Position numbers and translations under genes: made by a program
Notes under the pieces: model-generated
Seen by the model: only the letters and a program-made list of their open reading frames with translations
Databases searched by the model: none
What the model was told of the DNA's origin: nothing
Shown: positions 8,918 to 17,463 of the stretch, piece by piece
Numbering within the stretch: position 1 is the stretch's first letter
How the letters are laid out: each line of letters opens with the position of its first letter
Assembly (NCBI GenBank): GCA_016744795.1
Contig: JADGDR010000002.1
Coordinates: forward strand, 112,548-176,547
Direction of reading: 5' to 3'
Length of the DNA: 64,000 nucleotides
Origin: Sulfurospirillum sp.
Lineage (GTDB): Bacteria; Campylobacterota; Campylobacteria; Campylobacterales; Sulfurospirillaceae

Positions 8918-9798
8918 ATATAGCAGTAATTGGTGCAGGAAAATGGGGACAAGCAATACATTTTGCAATAAGTAAAAACTTTACATGTAAAATAAGTTCA
9001 CGAACTAAAAAAAATATTAAAAACTTCGTTTCTCTTACAGAAGCGTTGGAATGTGAATATTTAATTATTGCACTTCCTGCACAAATAGTGAGGGCTTGGT
9101 TAAAAGAGAATTTTAAATATAAAAATCAAAAAATCTTAGTAGCTGCAAAAGGTATTGAAAAAGGAACAGGTTCTTTTTTAAATGATATATATAAAGAGTT
9201 TGTACCTGAGCAAAATTTAGCTTTTCTTTCAGGACCATCTTTTGCTGCAGAGGTTATAAAATCTCTTCCTACTTGTGTAGTTATAAATTCAAGAAACAGT
9301 GATGTTGCAGATAAATTTGCATCTTTTTTTCCAGATTTTATAAAAACATATACTTCTGATGATGTGATAGGAGCTGAAATATGTGGAGCCTATAAAAATG
9401 TTTTAGCAATAGCAAGTGGAATATGTGATGGGCTAGAGCTTGGTAACAATGCTAGGGCAAGTTTGATTTCACGTGGTTTGATTGAGATGAGACGCTTTGG
9501 TAAGTTCTTTGGAGCCGAGGATGAAACATTTTTAGGACTTAGTGGAGCAGGGGACTTGTTTTTAACAGCTTCAAGTGTGCTTTCTCGTAACTATAGAGTA
9601 GGCTTTGGACTAGCAAAAGGCAAAAGTCTTTCTGAAATTTTAGATGAACTTGGTGAAGTTGCAGAGGGAGTTTTTACTACTGATGCAATTTTAGAGTTAT
9701 CAAAAAAGTATAAGATTTATACCCCAATAGTAAGTGAAGTTGCACTTGTTTTAAAAGGAAAGCAACCAAAATTAAGCTTGAAAGATTTGTTAGCATGA
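8914..9798 (+). CDS. gpsA: NAD(P)-dependent glycerol-3-phosphate dehydrogenase
   Basis: GpsA reduces dihydroxyacetone phosphate to sn-glycerol-3-phosphate for phospholipid synthesis. The 294-residue protein shows the Rossmann start IAVIGAGKWGQAI (about residues 3-15), the SGPSFAAEV motif (about 107-115), the catalytic-Lys region ICGAYKNVLAIASG and the LGNNARASLISRGLIEM helix. It is slightly shorter than the E. coli enzyme, as is usual in epsilons. It overlaps the preceding RCK gene and the next gene by 4 bases each (ATGA), so this is a tight operon. Confidence 0.96.
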   Translation: MNIAVIGAGKWGQAIHFAISKNFTCKISSRTKKNIKNFVSLTEALECEYLIIALPAQIVRAWLKENFKYKNQKILVAAKGIEKGTGSFLNDIYKEFVPEQNLAFLSGPSFAAEVIKSLPTCVVINSRNSDVADKFASFFPDFIKTYTSDDVIGAEICGAYKNVLAIASGICDGLELGNNARASLISRGLIEMRRFGKFFGAEDETFLGLSGAGDLFLTASSVLSRNYRVGFGLAKGKSLSEILDELGEVAEGVFTTDAILELSKKYKIYTPIVSEVALVLKGKQPKLSLKDLLA

Positions 9799-10865
9799 TT
9801 AAAAAAATTTTAATTTTTTCTCTTATATTCTCTTTTTCATTTGCAAAGGCTCCCTCTTTAGAAGAGATGGTAGGACAGATGCTTATGGTAGGAGTGGGAG
9901 GGAGTAAACCTAGTGATAAATGGGTAAAACACCTAGGGACTGATATAAAAGAGGGAAGAGTTGGTGGTGTGATTTTATTTGGTAATAATATAGAAAGTCC
10001 AAAAAAACTAAAAAAACTTACTAGTTATTTATCAACAATCAAAACAAAATTGCCTCTTTTTATTGCTATTGACCAAGAGGGTGGCAAAGTTCAAAGACTA
10101 AATGAAAAAAAAGGCTTTCATAAATACCCATCAGCTTATGAAATCTCAAGAAGTAAAACCCTTTTAGAGAGTTATGATATATATAAAAAATTGGCAGATG
10201 AGTTAAAAGAGTATGGGTTTAATTTAAACTTTGCTCCTGTTGTTGATCTTAATATTAACTCAAAATCACCTGCAATAGGTGCAAAAAAAAGAAGTTATTC
10301 AGCAGAGGAAGAGATTGTTATAGCTTATAGTGGGGAGTTTATACGAGCTCAAAAAGATGCTGGTATCATTAGTGTGCTTAAACATTTTCCTGGACATGGA
10401 AGTGCCTTAAATGATTCCCATAAACGCTTAACAGATGTAAGTGCAACATGGCAGTATAGAGAGTTAAAGCCATATTATAATTTTATTAAATATGAAAAAG
10501 CAGATGCTATTATGGTTGCGCATATAAATTTACAAAAATTTGATAAAATATATCCAGCATCTTTATCGAGTAAAATAATTAAAGGGCTTTTAAAAACTAA
10601 ATTAAAATTTAATGGAGTCGTTTTTAGTGATGATATGCAGATGAAGGCCATAAGTGATATATATGGTCTTAAACAAAGTGTGATTTTAGCTATAAATGCA
10701 GGAGTTGATGTGCTAGTTTATTCAAGCTATTTTACTAAAAAATCAAGCGTGATTAAAGAAGTTACCAAGATTATAGTTGAAGCTGTAAAAAATGGTCAGA
10801 TTAAAATACAAGAGATTGAAAACTCTTATAAAGCAATTGTGAGGTTGAAAAATGGTATTAATTAA
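9795..10865 (+). CDS. nagZ: Glycoside hydrolase family 3, NagZ-like beta-N-acetylhexosaminidase
   Basis: This 356-residue GH3 protein resembles NagZ, which removes GlcNAc from anhydro-muropeptides during peptidoglycan recycling. Diagnostic blocks are IAIDQEGGKVQRL (about 93-105), KHFPGHGSALNDSHKRL (about 195-211; the His/Asp loop of NagZ) and VVFSDDMQMKAI (about 273-284) with the nucleophile Asp. Unlike cytosolic E. coli NagZ, it begins with a hydrophobic signal-like segment (KKILIFSLIFSFSFAKA), so it may be exported to the periplasm or be a lipid-free secreted GH3 enzyme. Its end overlaps the pyrC-like gene by 14 bases. Confidence 0.88.
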   Translation: MIKKILIFSLIFSFSFAKAPSLEEMVGQMLMVGVGGSKPSDKWVKHLGTDIKEGRVGGVILFGNNIESPKKLKKLTSYLSTIKTKLPLFIAIDQEGGKVQRLNEKKGFHKYPSAYEISRSKTLLESYDIYKKLADELKEYGFNLNFAPVVDLNINSKSPAIGAKKRSYSAEEEIVIAYSGEFIRAQKDAGIISVLKHFPGHGSALNDSHKRLTDVSATWQYRELKPYYNFIKYEKADAIMVAHINLQKFDKIYPASLSSKIIKGLLKTKLKFNGVVFSDDMQMKAISDIYGLKQSVILAINAGVDVLVYSSYFTKKSSVIKEVTKIIVEAVKNGQIKIQEIENSYKAIVRLKNGIN

Positions 10866-12072
10866 AAATGCAAAATTAGCAAATTTAGAGATAAAAGATA
10901 TTTTAATAAAAGATGGGAAAATAGAGTCAATACAAGACAGTATAAAAGTATTAGAGAATATAAGAATTATAGATGCAAAAGAGTGTTTTTTACTACCTGG
11001 TTTAGTTGATTTAAATGTAAGATTGGCAAATTCGGTATTAAATCGTAATTCTCTTAAAAAACTAACAAAAACAGCTTTAAAAGGAGGAGTTACTACGAGT
11101 TTAATTATGCCTGATTTTACTCCGAGATTAGATAACTCAACTCTTTTAGACCATTTTAAAATTAAAGCTCAAAAACAGGAGTGTGATTTTCACGTAGCAG
11201 CTCCACTCTCTAATGAAGAGAATAGATTAAATAATATAGCAACACTTTTAAATAATGGAACAACTGCAATATGGACAACTTCATCATGCAATGCAAACAT
11301 ATTAAAACGTGGTTTTCAGTATGCTAGGATGAAACAAGCTCCTATATTTTGTAGATGTTATGATGAAAACTTGGATGATAGTGGAGTTATGAATGAGAGT
11401 GAACTCTCTTTTAAACTTGGACTTCCTGGTATTACAAAAGTATCAGAACATTCAGAAGTAGCAAAAATTGCTGAGCTTTCACTTATAAACAATACAAAAA
11501 TCATCTTTCAATCGCTCTCTACAAAACGTTCAATTAACATAGTAAGAGATATTAAAAAAATAAATAAAAATATATTTAGTGAACTCTCTATTCATCATCT
11601 TTGTAAAACCGAAGATGCTTGTGATGGTTTTAATACTTATGCAAAAATTTTACCACCATTGAGAGAGGAAAGTGAGAGAGTAGCCATGGTTAGTGAATTT
11701 GCTCTTGGTAATGTAGATATTCTTACAAGTGCTCATTCTCCAAAATCAGTGAGTTATAAAGATGTGGCTTTTGAAAATGCTGAGTTTGGTATAGGCTCTA
11801 TTGAAGAGTACCTCTCTTTGTGTTATACATACCTTGTTAAGAGCGAAATTATAAATATGCAAAGGCTTACAGAAGTGTGTTCGCTTAATCCTTCACTTAT
11901 AATAGAACAAAATGACATAGGTAAGATAGAGGTTGGATATAGAGCAGATATGGTTATTTTTGATGAAAAAATATCTAAGGTCATTGATGATAAAACATCT
12001 TTATATGATGGTGATACTCTTTATGGTGAAGTTAAAAAAGTATTTAAAGATGGTGAAGTCGTTGAATCGTAA
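10852..12072 (+). CDS. Dihydroorotase-like protein lacking metal ligands
   Basis: This 406-residue amidohydrolase-fold protein is closest to class I dihydroorotase. The metal-binding His-x-His after strand 1 (normally VDxHxH) reads VDLNVRL (about 49-55), and the usual D-x-A-P-H motif near the C-terminus reads TSAHSPKS, so the binuclear zinc site appears lost. Noncatalytic dihydroorotase homologues are known that serve as structural partners of aspartate carbamoyltransferase (PyrB), as in Pseudomonas PyrC'. By analogy this may be a PyrB partner rather than an enzyme; that is inference. pyrB is not in the window. The MEMO1-like gene overlaps its end. Confidence 0.82.
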   Translation: MVLIKNAKLANLEIKDILIKDGKIESIQDSIKVLENIRIIDAKECFLLPGLVDLNVRLANSVLNRNSLKKLTKTALKGGVTTSLIMPDFTPRLDNSTLLDHFKIKAQKQECDFHVAAPLSNEENRLNNIATLLNNGTTAIWTTSSCNANILKRGFQYARMKQAPIFCRCYDENLDDSGVMNESELSFKLGLPGITKVSEHSEVAKIAELSLINNTKIIFQSLSTKRSINIVRDIKKINKNIFSELSIHHLCKTEDACDGFNTYAKILPPLREESERVAMVSEFALGNVDILTSAHSPKSVSYKDVAFENAEFGIGSIEEYLSLCYTYLVKSEIINMQRLTEVCSLNPSLIIEQNDIGKIEVGYRADMVIFDEKISKVIDDKTSLYDGDTLYGEVKKVFKDGEVVES

Positions 12073-12835
12073 AATGAGTGTAGCGGGGTCTTTTTACCCT
12101 GATAACGTAGATGAAATTTTGTCTTCATTTGAGTATTTTAACTCTATAATTTCAACACACTCTAGTGATGCTGTCTATAATGAAAATGTTAAAGCTCTTA
12201 TAGTCCCTCATGCTGGTTATGTGTATAGTGGTTTTAGTGGAAATCTTGGCTTTAGAAATGTAAAAAAAATTCCCAAAAAAGTAGTTGTTATTGGTCCTAG
12301 TCATAGTGTAGCTTTTAATGGAGTAAGTATGAAAGAGTATGACTCATATGAAACTCCTTTAGGAAATATAAAAGCTGATAAAACTTATATGAACTTTTTA
12401 AAATCTAAATTTGAGTTTCTCTCATTAGAACATACTGAACATAGTACGGAAGTTCAGTTTCCTTTTATAAAACACTATTTTCCTGATGCAACTTTAGTGG
12501 AACTTGTATATGGACATAATGCAAATTTAGATGGAATTATAGAAGAGGTGTTAAAAACAAAAGATACTCTTCTTCTGATTAGTACAGATTTAAGTCATTT
12601 TTACACTCAAGAAGAGGCAAACAAATTAGATAATAATTGCATAAAAGGGATAGAAAACCTAGATATAAATTTACTTAAACGTGGTGAAGCATGTGGTATG
12701 CAAGGTGTAATTTCTCTTTTACATGTAAACAAAAAATTAGCTCTACATGTAAAGAGTGTGGACTATAGAACAAGTGGCGATATAACTGGCAAGCTGAATA
12801 GTGTTGTTGGTTATTATAGTGCAATAGTATATTAG
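12062..12835 (+). CDS. MEMO1 family protein (AmmeMemoRadiSam system protein B)
   Basis: This protein of about 257 residues has the MEMO fold related to extradiol dioxygenases. Typical blocks are VAGSFYPDN (start), VPHAGYVYSGFSG with its conserved His, VVVIGPSHSVAF (about 75-86), EHSTEVQFPFIKHYFP (about 130-145) and STDLSHF (about 182-188). Family members commonly begin with an RKP-VAG-FYP pattern, which favours the TTG at 12062 (giving MNRKMSVAGSFYP), though the ATG at 12074 is possible. Partner AMMECR1 and radical SAM proteins are not beside it. Biochemical function is not settled in bacteria. Confidence 0.83.
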   Translation: MNRKMSVAGSFYPDNVDEILSSFEYFNSIISTHSSDAVYNENVKALIVPHAGYVYSGFSGNLGFRNVKKIPKKVVVIGPSHSVAFNGVSMKEYDSYETPLGNIKADKTYMNFLKSKFEFLSLEHTEHSTEVQFPFIKHYFPDATLVELVYGHNANLDGIIEEVLKTKDTLLLISTDLSHFYTQEEANKLDNNCIKGIENLDINLLKRGEACGMQGVISLLHVNKKLALHVKSVDYRTSGDITGKLNSVVGYYSAIVY

Positions 12836-12842
12836 GTAGAAA

Positions 12843-14417
12843 ATGAAAAAAACAGTATCAACTTCAGTGGTCATATTAGTGACATCAATATTTTTAGTTG
12901 TTTTTAATAATATAACATTTTATAAAAACGTCTTAGAGGTTTATCCTCTTAACTTGCAAAATAGTATATTTTTGTTTTCTTTAGGTGTAGTTTTAGCTAG
13001 TGTTTTAACTCTTCTTTTTTCTTTAGTAAACTCTAAATATACATTAAAACCAGTTATTATAACGGCCCTTTTAACATCTGCATTTTTAAACTACTTTATG
13101 GTAACTTATAATTTAGTTATTGATGACGATATGATACGAAATTCAATTCAAACAGACACTGCTGAAGCGTTTGACTTAATAACAACAAATATGTTTTTGT
13201 ATCTTTTGTTTTTAGGAGTTCTTCCTTCGTTTGTGGTTTATAAACTCAATATTGAACATAAAAGTTTTAAAGCAGAAATGCTTTCAAAAATAAAATTCTT
13301 CGTATCTGTTTTACTTATAATCGTAGTAGTGTTTTTCTCTTTAAGTAAGTTTTATACTTCATTTTTTAGAGAGCATAAACCTCTTCGTTATTATACGAAT
13401 CCTACTTATTTTATTTACTCAATAGGAAAGTATATATCTAAAACTTTTGATACGCAAATGGTTTTTAAAACCATAGGAAATGATGCTAAACAAGTCTCAA
13501 CAGATGAAAAAAGAAAACTTGTTATTATGGTTGTTGGTGAAGCAGCAAGAAGTGATAGGATGTCACTTAATGGTTACAAAAAAGATACAAATCCACTTTT
13601 GAAAAATGAAGATGTAATAAGCTTTACTGCGATGTATTCATGTGGGACAAGTACTGCTCATAGTGTACCTTGTATGTTTTCAATGTATGATAGAGAAGAG
13701 TATAGCTACAAAAAAGGAATCTCGACAGAGAATGTTTTGGATATTTTGGCAAAAACTAATAAGGTAGATGTGTTTTGGCGAGACAATAACTCTGACTCTA
13801 AGGGTGTTGCTTTAAGAGTAGATTATGAGGATTTTAAAAGAAAAAATTGTGATGGTGAGTGCAGAGATATGAGTATGCTCGTTGGACTTCAAAAGCGCAT
13901 TGAAAAATACCCAAATAAAGATGTTTTTATAGTACTTCATCAAATGGGTAATCATGGTCCAGCTTACTATAAACGATATCCAAAAAAGTTTGAAAAATTC
14001 ACTCCAATATGCGAAACAAATCAGCTAGAAAATTGTACACAAGAAGAGATAAGCAATGCTTACGATAATACAATTATTTATACAGATTATTTTTTAACTA
14101 AAACTATTGATTTCCTAAAAAAGAATCAAAACGAATTTGAAACAGCTCTTTTTTACATGAGTGATCATGGTGAGTCTTTAGGTGAGGGTGGAGTTTACCT
14201 TCATGGTATGCCTTATTTCATAGCTCCAGATGCTCAAAAACATATAGCATCTTTTGTTTGGTTTGGAAAAGGTGAGATGAGAAAAAGAGTAGATTTTGAA
14301 AAATTAAGAGCTAAAAAAGGAAACAGTTTTTCCCAAGATAATCTATTTCATTCCATTCTTGGACTTATGGAAGTTCAAACAAAAGTTTATGATACTAGCA
14401 AGGATATTTTTAAATGA
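12843..14417 (+). CDS. Phosphoethanolamine transferase, EptA/EptC type
   Basis: This 524-residue inner-membrane protein has about five N-terminal membrane helices (residues 1-170) and a periplasmic alkaline-phosphatase-like domain. Metal and nucleophile motifs are present: VVGEAARSDRMSLNGY (about 229-244), the SCGTSTAHSVPCMFS loop with the nucleophilic Thr (about 266-280), HQMGNHGPAYYKRYP, and the metal-binding YMSDHGESLGEGG (about 438-450). It transfers phosphoethanolamine from PE to lipid A or other targets and releases diacylglycerol. It is translationally coupled to a dgkA gene (ATGA overlap) that can recycle the diacylglycerol. The lipid A or flagellar rod target cannot be told from sequence. 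Confidence 0.9.
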   Translation: MKKTVSTSVVILVTSIFLVVFNNITFYKNVLEVYPLNLQNSIFLFSLGVVLASVLTLLFSLVNSKYTLKPVIITALLTSAFLNYFMVTYNLVIDDDMIRNSIQTDTAEAFDLITTNMFLYLLFLGVLPSFVVYKLNIEHKSFKAEMLSKIKFFVSVLLIIVVVFFSLSKFYTSFFREHKPLRYYTNPTYFIYSIGKYISKTFDTQMVFKTIGNDAKQVSTDEKRKLVIMVVGEAARSDRMSLNGYKKDTNPLLKNEDVISFTAMYSCGTSTAHSVPCMFSMYDREEYSYKKGISTENVLDILAKTNKVDVFWRDNNSDSKGVALRVDYEDFKRKNCDGECRDMSMLVGLQKRIEKYPNKDVFIVLHQMGNHGPAYYKRYPKKFEKFTPICETNQLENCTQEEISNAYDNTIIYTDYFLTKTIDFLKKNQNEFETALFYMSDHGESLGEGGVYLHGMPYFIAPDAQKHIASFVWFGKGEMRKRVDFEKLRAKKGNSFSQDNLFHSILGLMEVQTKVYDTSKDIFK

Positions 14418-14776
14418 GAAATCAACCAAAATACAACTTTATAAAAAATACAATTTATGCACTAAAAGGGCTCAAAGACATAGTTAAACACGAAAGCTCT
14501 TTTAAAATTGAACTTCTCATTTGCATAGCTCTATTACCTTTTATATTCGTTATAGAGATATCTTTAGTAGAAAAGTTATTGCTTTTTATAACCATGATGG
14601 GAGTTTTAATTGCAGAGACTATAAACAGTGCAATAGAACGCGTTGTAGACCTCGTAACACTAGAACATCACGATATGGCAGGACGTGCTAAAGATGTTGG
14701 AAGTACGATTGTATTTTTGAGTATATGTATGAGTGTTTTTGTTTGGGGGGTTGTTCTTTTTCAAAATTTCATCTAA
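14414..14776 (+). CDS. dgkA: Diacylglycerol kinase
   Basis: This 120-residue integral membrane protein of the prokaryotic DgkA family has an amphipathic N-terminus, three hydrophobic helices and the catalytic block AETINSAIERVVDLVTLEHHDMAGRAKDVGSTIVF (about 66-100, containing the family's ExxNTAIExxxD-like pattern). DgkA phosphorylates diacylglycerol to phosphatidate at the inner membrane. Directly after a phosphoethanolamine transferase and before an LTA-synthase-like enzyme, both of which would generate diacylglycerol from phospholipid donors, it fits a recycling role. Confidence 0.95.
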   Translation: MRNQPKYNFIKNTIYALKGLKDIVKHESSFKIELLICIALLPFIFVIEISLVEKLLLFITMMGVLIAETINSAIERVVDLVTLEHHDMAGRAKDVGSTIVFLSICMSVFVWGVVLFQNFI

Positions 14777-14798
14777 TAGTGTTAATATAAGTTAATAT

Positions 14799-14831
14799 TT
14801 TCATTTTCATTTCATTTTCGCTTCATATAAT
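14799..14831 (+). promoter_or_regulatory. TTTCAT repeat tract and -10 before the LtaS-like gene
   Basis: The gap after dgkA contains TTTCAT at 14799-14804 and 14805-14810, a partial copy, and CTTCAT at 14821-14826, leading into TATAAT (14826-14831), 27 bases before the next start. OmpR/PhoB-family regulators bind short direct repeats next to the -10, and such a regulator is encoded two genes downstream. The -10 is reasonable; the operator role is inference. Confidence 0.35.
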
Positions 14832-14857
14832 CCTAAAATTTTTTTGTTGGGGATTAT

Positions 14858-16765
14858 ATGAGTCTTTTTAAAAATAGTCGTTTTTCTTTATTAATGTTAT
14901 TAATGTTTTTGTTTATTGGAATGAGTTTTGTGAGTAGAACTGTACTTTTGGGTACAGAACTTAGTAATATTGATTTTAGTTTTTCGCCTCTATTAAAATT
15001 ATACTCTTCTGGTTTGCTATATGACCTGATAGCTTTTTTTTACTATATTGCTCCTTTTGCTTTTTATCTTATATTGGTTTCTAATAAAATTTTTAATAGT
15101 AAAATTCATAAAATTTTTATTTTATTTTTTATTTTTACTCAGATTTATGCTTTTATCTTTAATGTAGTTGCAGAATTTGTTTTTTGGGATGAATTTGGAA
15201 AAAGATTTAATTTTATTGCTGTTGATTATCTTGTTTATACTCATGAAGTGATTAAAAATATTTTAGAATCTTACCCCGTAACGCTTATTGTTTGCATGGT
15301 TTTTTTACTTAGCGTTATTATATTTTATTTAATATATGTAAAATTTTCAGTATTAAAAACAGCTTTTACATGTAAACAAAATTTTACTCAAAGATTGAAA
15401 ATTGGGTTAATATTTGTGATTCTTCCATTTATACTTTTTAATGTTTTCAATAAGCAAGGATTATCACAAATTTCAGACAATACCTATAACAATGAATTAG
15501 CAAAAAATGGGTTCTATTCACTTTTTTCAGCATTTAGAAATAACTCTTTAGATTATGATGAGTTTTATAAAAAAGATAATATTAAAAAAGTTATGAGCAA
15601 GTTGAATGATTTGGAAGGATTTAATGGAGATAAAACAAAAATTATAAAAAGAGTTGGTATTGAAAAAAAACCTAATATAATTTTAATTATGGTTGAGAGC
15701 TTAAGTGCTGAATATATGGGCATATTTGGAGATAATCGAGGGCTTACACCAGAACTTGATAAATTAGCTAAACAATCTATGTTTTTTGAAAATTTTTATG
15801 CAACAGGAACTAGAACGGTAAGGGGAATGGAAGCTGTAGTTTTAAGCTTACCTCCAACTCCTGGGAGAAGTATAGTAAAACGCCCAGATAATTTTAATAT
15901 GTTTTCACCTGGATTTATTTTTAAAAATAAAGGTTATGACAATAAGTTTATCTATGCAGGTCATGGTTATTTTGATAATATGAATAGTTTTTTTTCTCAC
16001 AATGGATTTAATACCATTGATAGAACAGATATGGATGATAGTGAAATAACTTTTTCAAATGTCTGGGGAGTTTGTGATGAAGATTTACTTAACCGTGTTT
16101 TAAAGGAGTCTGATAAATCTTATAAGAATAAAAAGCCATTTTTTAGTTTTGTAATGACAACATCAAATCATAGACCCTATACTTATCCTAATGGGAAGAT
16201 TGATATTCCTTCTCACACAGGACGAAATGGTGGAGTTAAATATACAGATTTTGCTATAGCAAAGTTTATAAAAGAAGCAAAAAAGAAACCTTGGTTTAAT
16301 AATACAATTTTCATAATAGTAGCTGATCACAACGGAGGAAGTGCAGGAAAAACTCAATTACCAATTTGGAGATATAAGATACCGCTTATTATTTATGCAC
16401 CAAAATTAATAGAGCCAAAGGTAGTAAAAAAAGTTTCGTCTCAAGTTGATTTAATGCCAACTCTATTCTCTATGTTAAATTGGAGTTATAAAAGTAAATT
16501 TTACGGTAATGATATATTTAGCAATAAATTTATACAACGAGCATTTATAGGTAATTACCAGAAACTTGGATACTTTAAAGATAAAAAACTTCTTATTTTA
16601 GAACCAAATAAAAGTACAACTGAGTATGAAATAGTAGATCAAACATTAAAAAGCAATAAATATAAAAATATAAAAATATATCCACAAGATGAACAAGAGG
16701 CTATTACTTATTATCAAAGTGCAAGTTATATGTATAAATATAATCTTAATAGGTGGTATAAATGA
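14858..16765 (+). CDS. LTA-synthase-family sulfatase-fold membrane enzyme
   Basis: This 635-residue protein has five N-terminal membrane helices (about 1-185) and a periplasmic sulfatase-fold domain (about 270-560). It carries ILIMVESLSAEYMGIFG (metal-ligand Glu at 280), FYATGTRTVRGME (predicted nucleophile Thr320, aligned with LtaS Thr), TSNHRPYTYP and the C-terminal metal motif IIVADHNGG. Gram-negatives have no lipoteichoic acid; relatives such as OpgB/MdoB transfer phosphoglycerol from phosphatidylglycerol to periplasmic glucans. The acceptor here is unknown. The dgkA gene upstream and two-component genes downstream suggest an envelope-modification unit. Confidence 0.88.
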   Translation: MSLFKNSRFSLLMLLMFLFIGMSFVSRTVLLGTELSNIDFSFSPLLKLYSSGLLYDLIAFFYYIAPFAFYLILVSNKIFNSKIHKIFILFFIFTQIYAFIFNVVAEFVFWDEFGKRFNFIAVDYLVYTHEVIKNILESYPVTLIVCMVFLLSVIIFYLIYVKFSVLKTAFTCKQNFTQRLKIGLIFVILPFILFNVFNKQGLSQISDNTYNNELAKNGFYSLFSAFRNNSLDYDEFYKKDNIKKVMSKLNDLEGFNGDKTKIIKRVGIEKKPNIILIMVESLSAEYMGIFGDNRGLTPELDKLAKQSMFFENFYATGTRTVRGMEAVVLSLPPTPGRSIVKRPDNFNMFSPGFIFKNKGYDNKFIYAGHGYFDNMNSFFSHNGFNTIDRTDMDDSEITFSNVWGVCDEDLLNRVLKESDKSYKNKKPFFSFVMTTSNHRPYTYPNGKIDIPSHTGRNGGVKYTDFAIAKFIKEAKKKPWFNNTIFIIVADHNGGSAGKTQLPIWRYKIPLIIYAPKLIEPKVVKKVSSQVDLMPTLFSMLNWSYKSKFYGNDIFSNKFIQRAFIGNYQKLGYFKDKKLLILEPNKSTTEYEIVDQTLKSNKYKNIKIYPQDEQEAITYYQSASYMYKYNLNRWYK

Positions 16766-16806
16766 TATAATTATAATGTTTTTATGAAAGTAACTATGGA
16801 GCAAAG

Positions 16807-17463
16807 TTGAAAATATTAATTATTGAAGATGATGAGCATATACTCTCTTTATTACAAAGAGGTTTTAAGGAATACCAATATACCGTAGAAGTAGCAAGAG
16901 ATGGTGCTGATGGTGAATATATGGCAACATACAATACATATGATGTAATAGTTCTTGATTGGATGCTACCTAGTAAAAATGGACTTAAAGTGCTTCGTGA
17001 ATTAAGAGCTAAAAAGATAAAAACTCCTATCATCATGCTTACTGCAAAATCAGATGTAGACGATATGATTTGTGGTCTTGAAAATGGGGCAGATGATTAT
17101 CTACCAAAGCCTTTTAGTTTTAAAGAGCTAAGAGCAAGAGTTAAAGCACTTTATAGAAGATCCGTTTCAGATGGAAGAAATACTTTAGCCATTAAAAATA
17201 TAATTATTGATTTAGATAGTAAAATAGTAAAAAAGGGAGTTATTGAATTAACTTTAAGTTTTAAAGAGTATGAGCTTTTACTCTTTTTGGTAAAAAATAA
17301 AAATGCATTGGTTTCAAATAACATGATTCAAGAGCAACTTTGGAGTGAAGAAGAGTATATAAATAGCAATGTAATACAAGTAACTATATATCAATTACGA
17401 AAAAAAATAGGAAAAGAGTTTATAAAAAGTTTTAGGGGATTGGGGTATAAGGTTGAGTGTTGA
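16807..17463 (+). CDS. OmpR-family response regulator
   Basis: This 218-residue DNA-binding regulator has a receiver domain with phospho-acceptor Asp51 (VIVLDWMLP), acidic pocket EDD near residues 7-9, Thr in LTAKS and Lys101 (LPKPFS). A Trans_reg_C winged helix follows, ending in FRGLGYKVEC. It starts with TTG behind GGAGCAAAG, and TATAAT elements at 16766 and 16772 may give it its own promoter. It overlaps the sensor kinase gene by 11 bases. By position it most likely controls the upstream envelope genes, as PmrA-like regulators do; this is inference. Confidence 0.93.
   Translation: MKILIIEDDEHILSLLQRGFKEYQYTVEVARDGADGEYMATYNTYDVIVLDWMLPSKNGLKVLRELRAKKIKTPIIMLTAKSDVDDMICGLENGADDYLPKPFSFKELRARVKALYRRSVSDGRNTLAIKNIIIDLDSKIVKKGVIELTLSFKEYELLLFLVKNKNALVSNNMIQEQLWSEEEYINSNVIQVTIYQLRKKIGKEFIKSFRGLGYKVEC

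Noticed and set aside
11933..12061. Longer N-terminus for the MEMO1-like protein
   Set aside because: The extra residues only read through the pyrC-like gene in another frame and do not resemble the family start.
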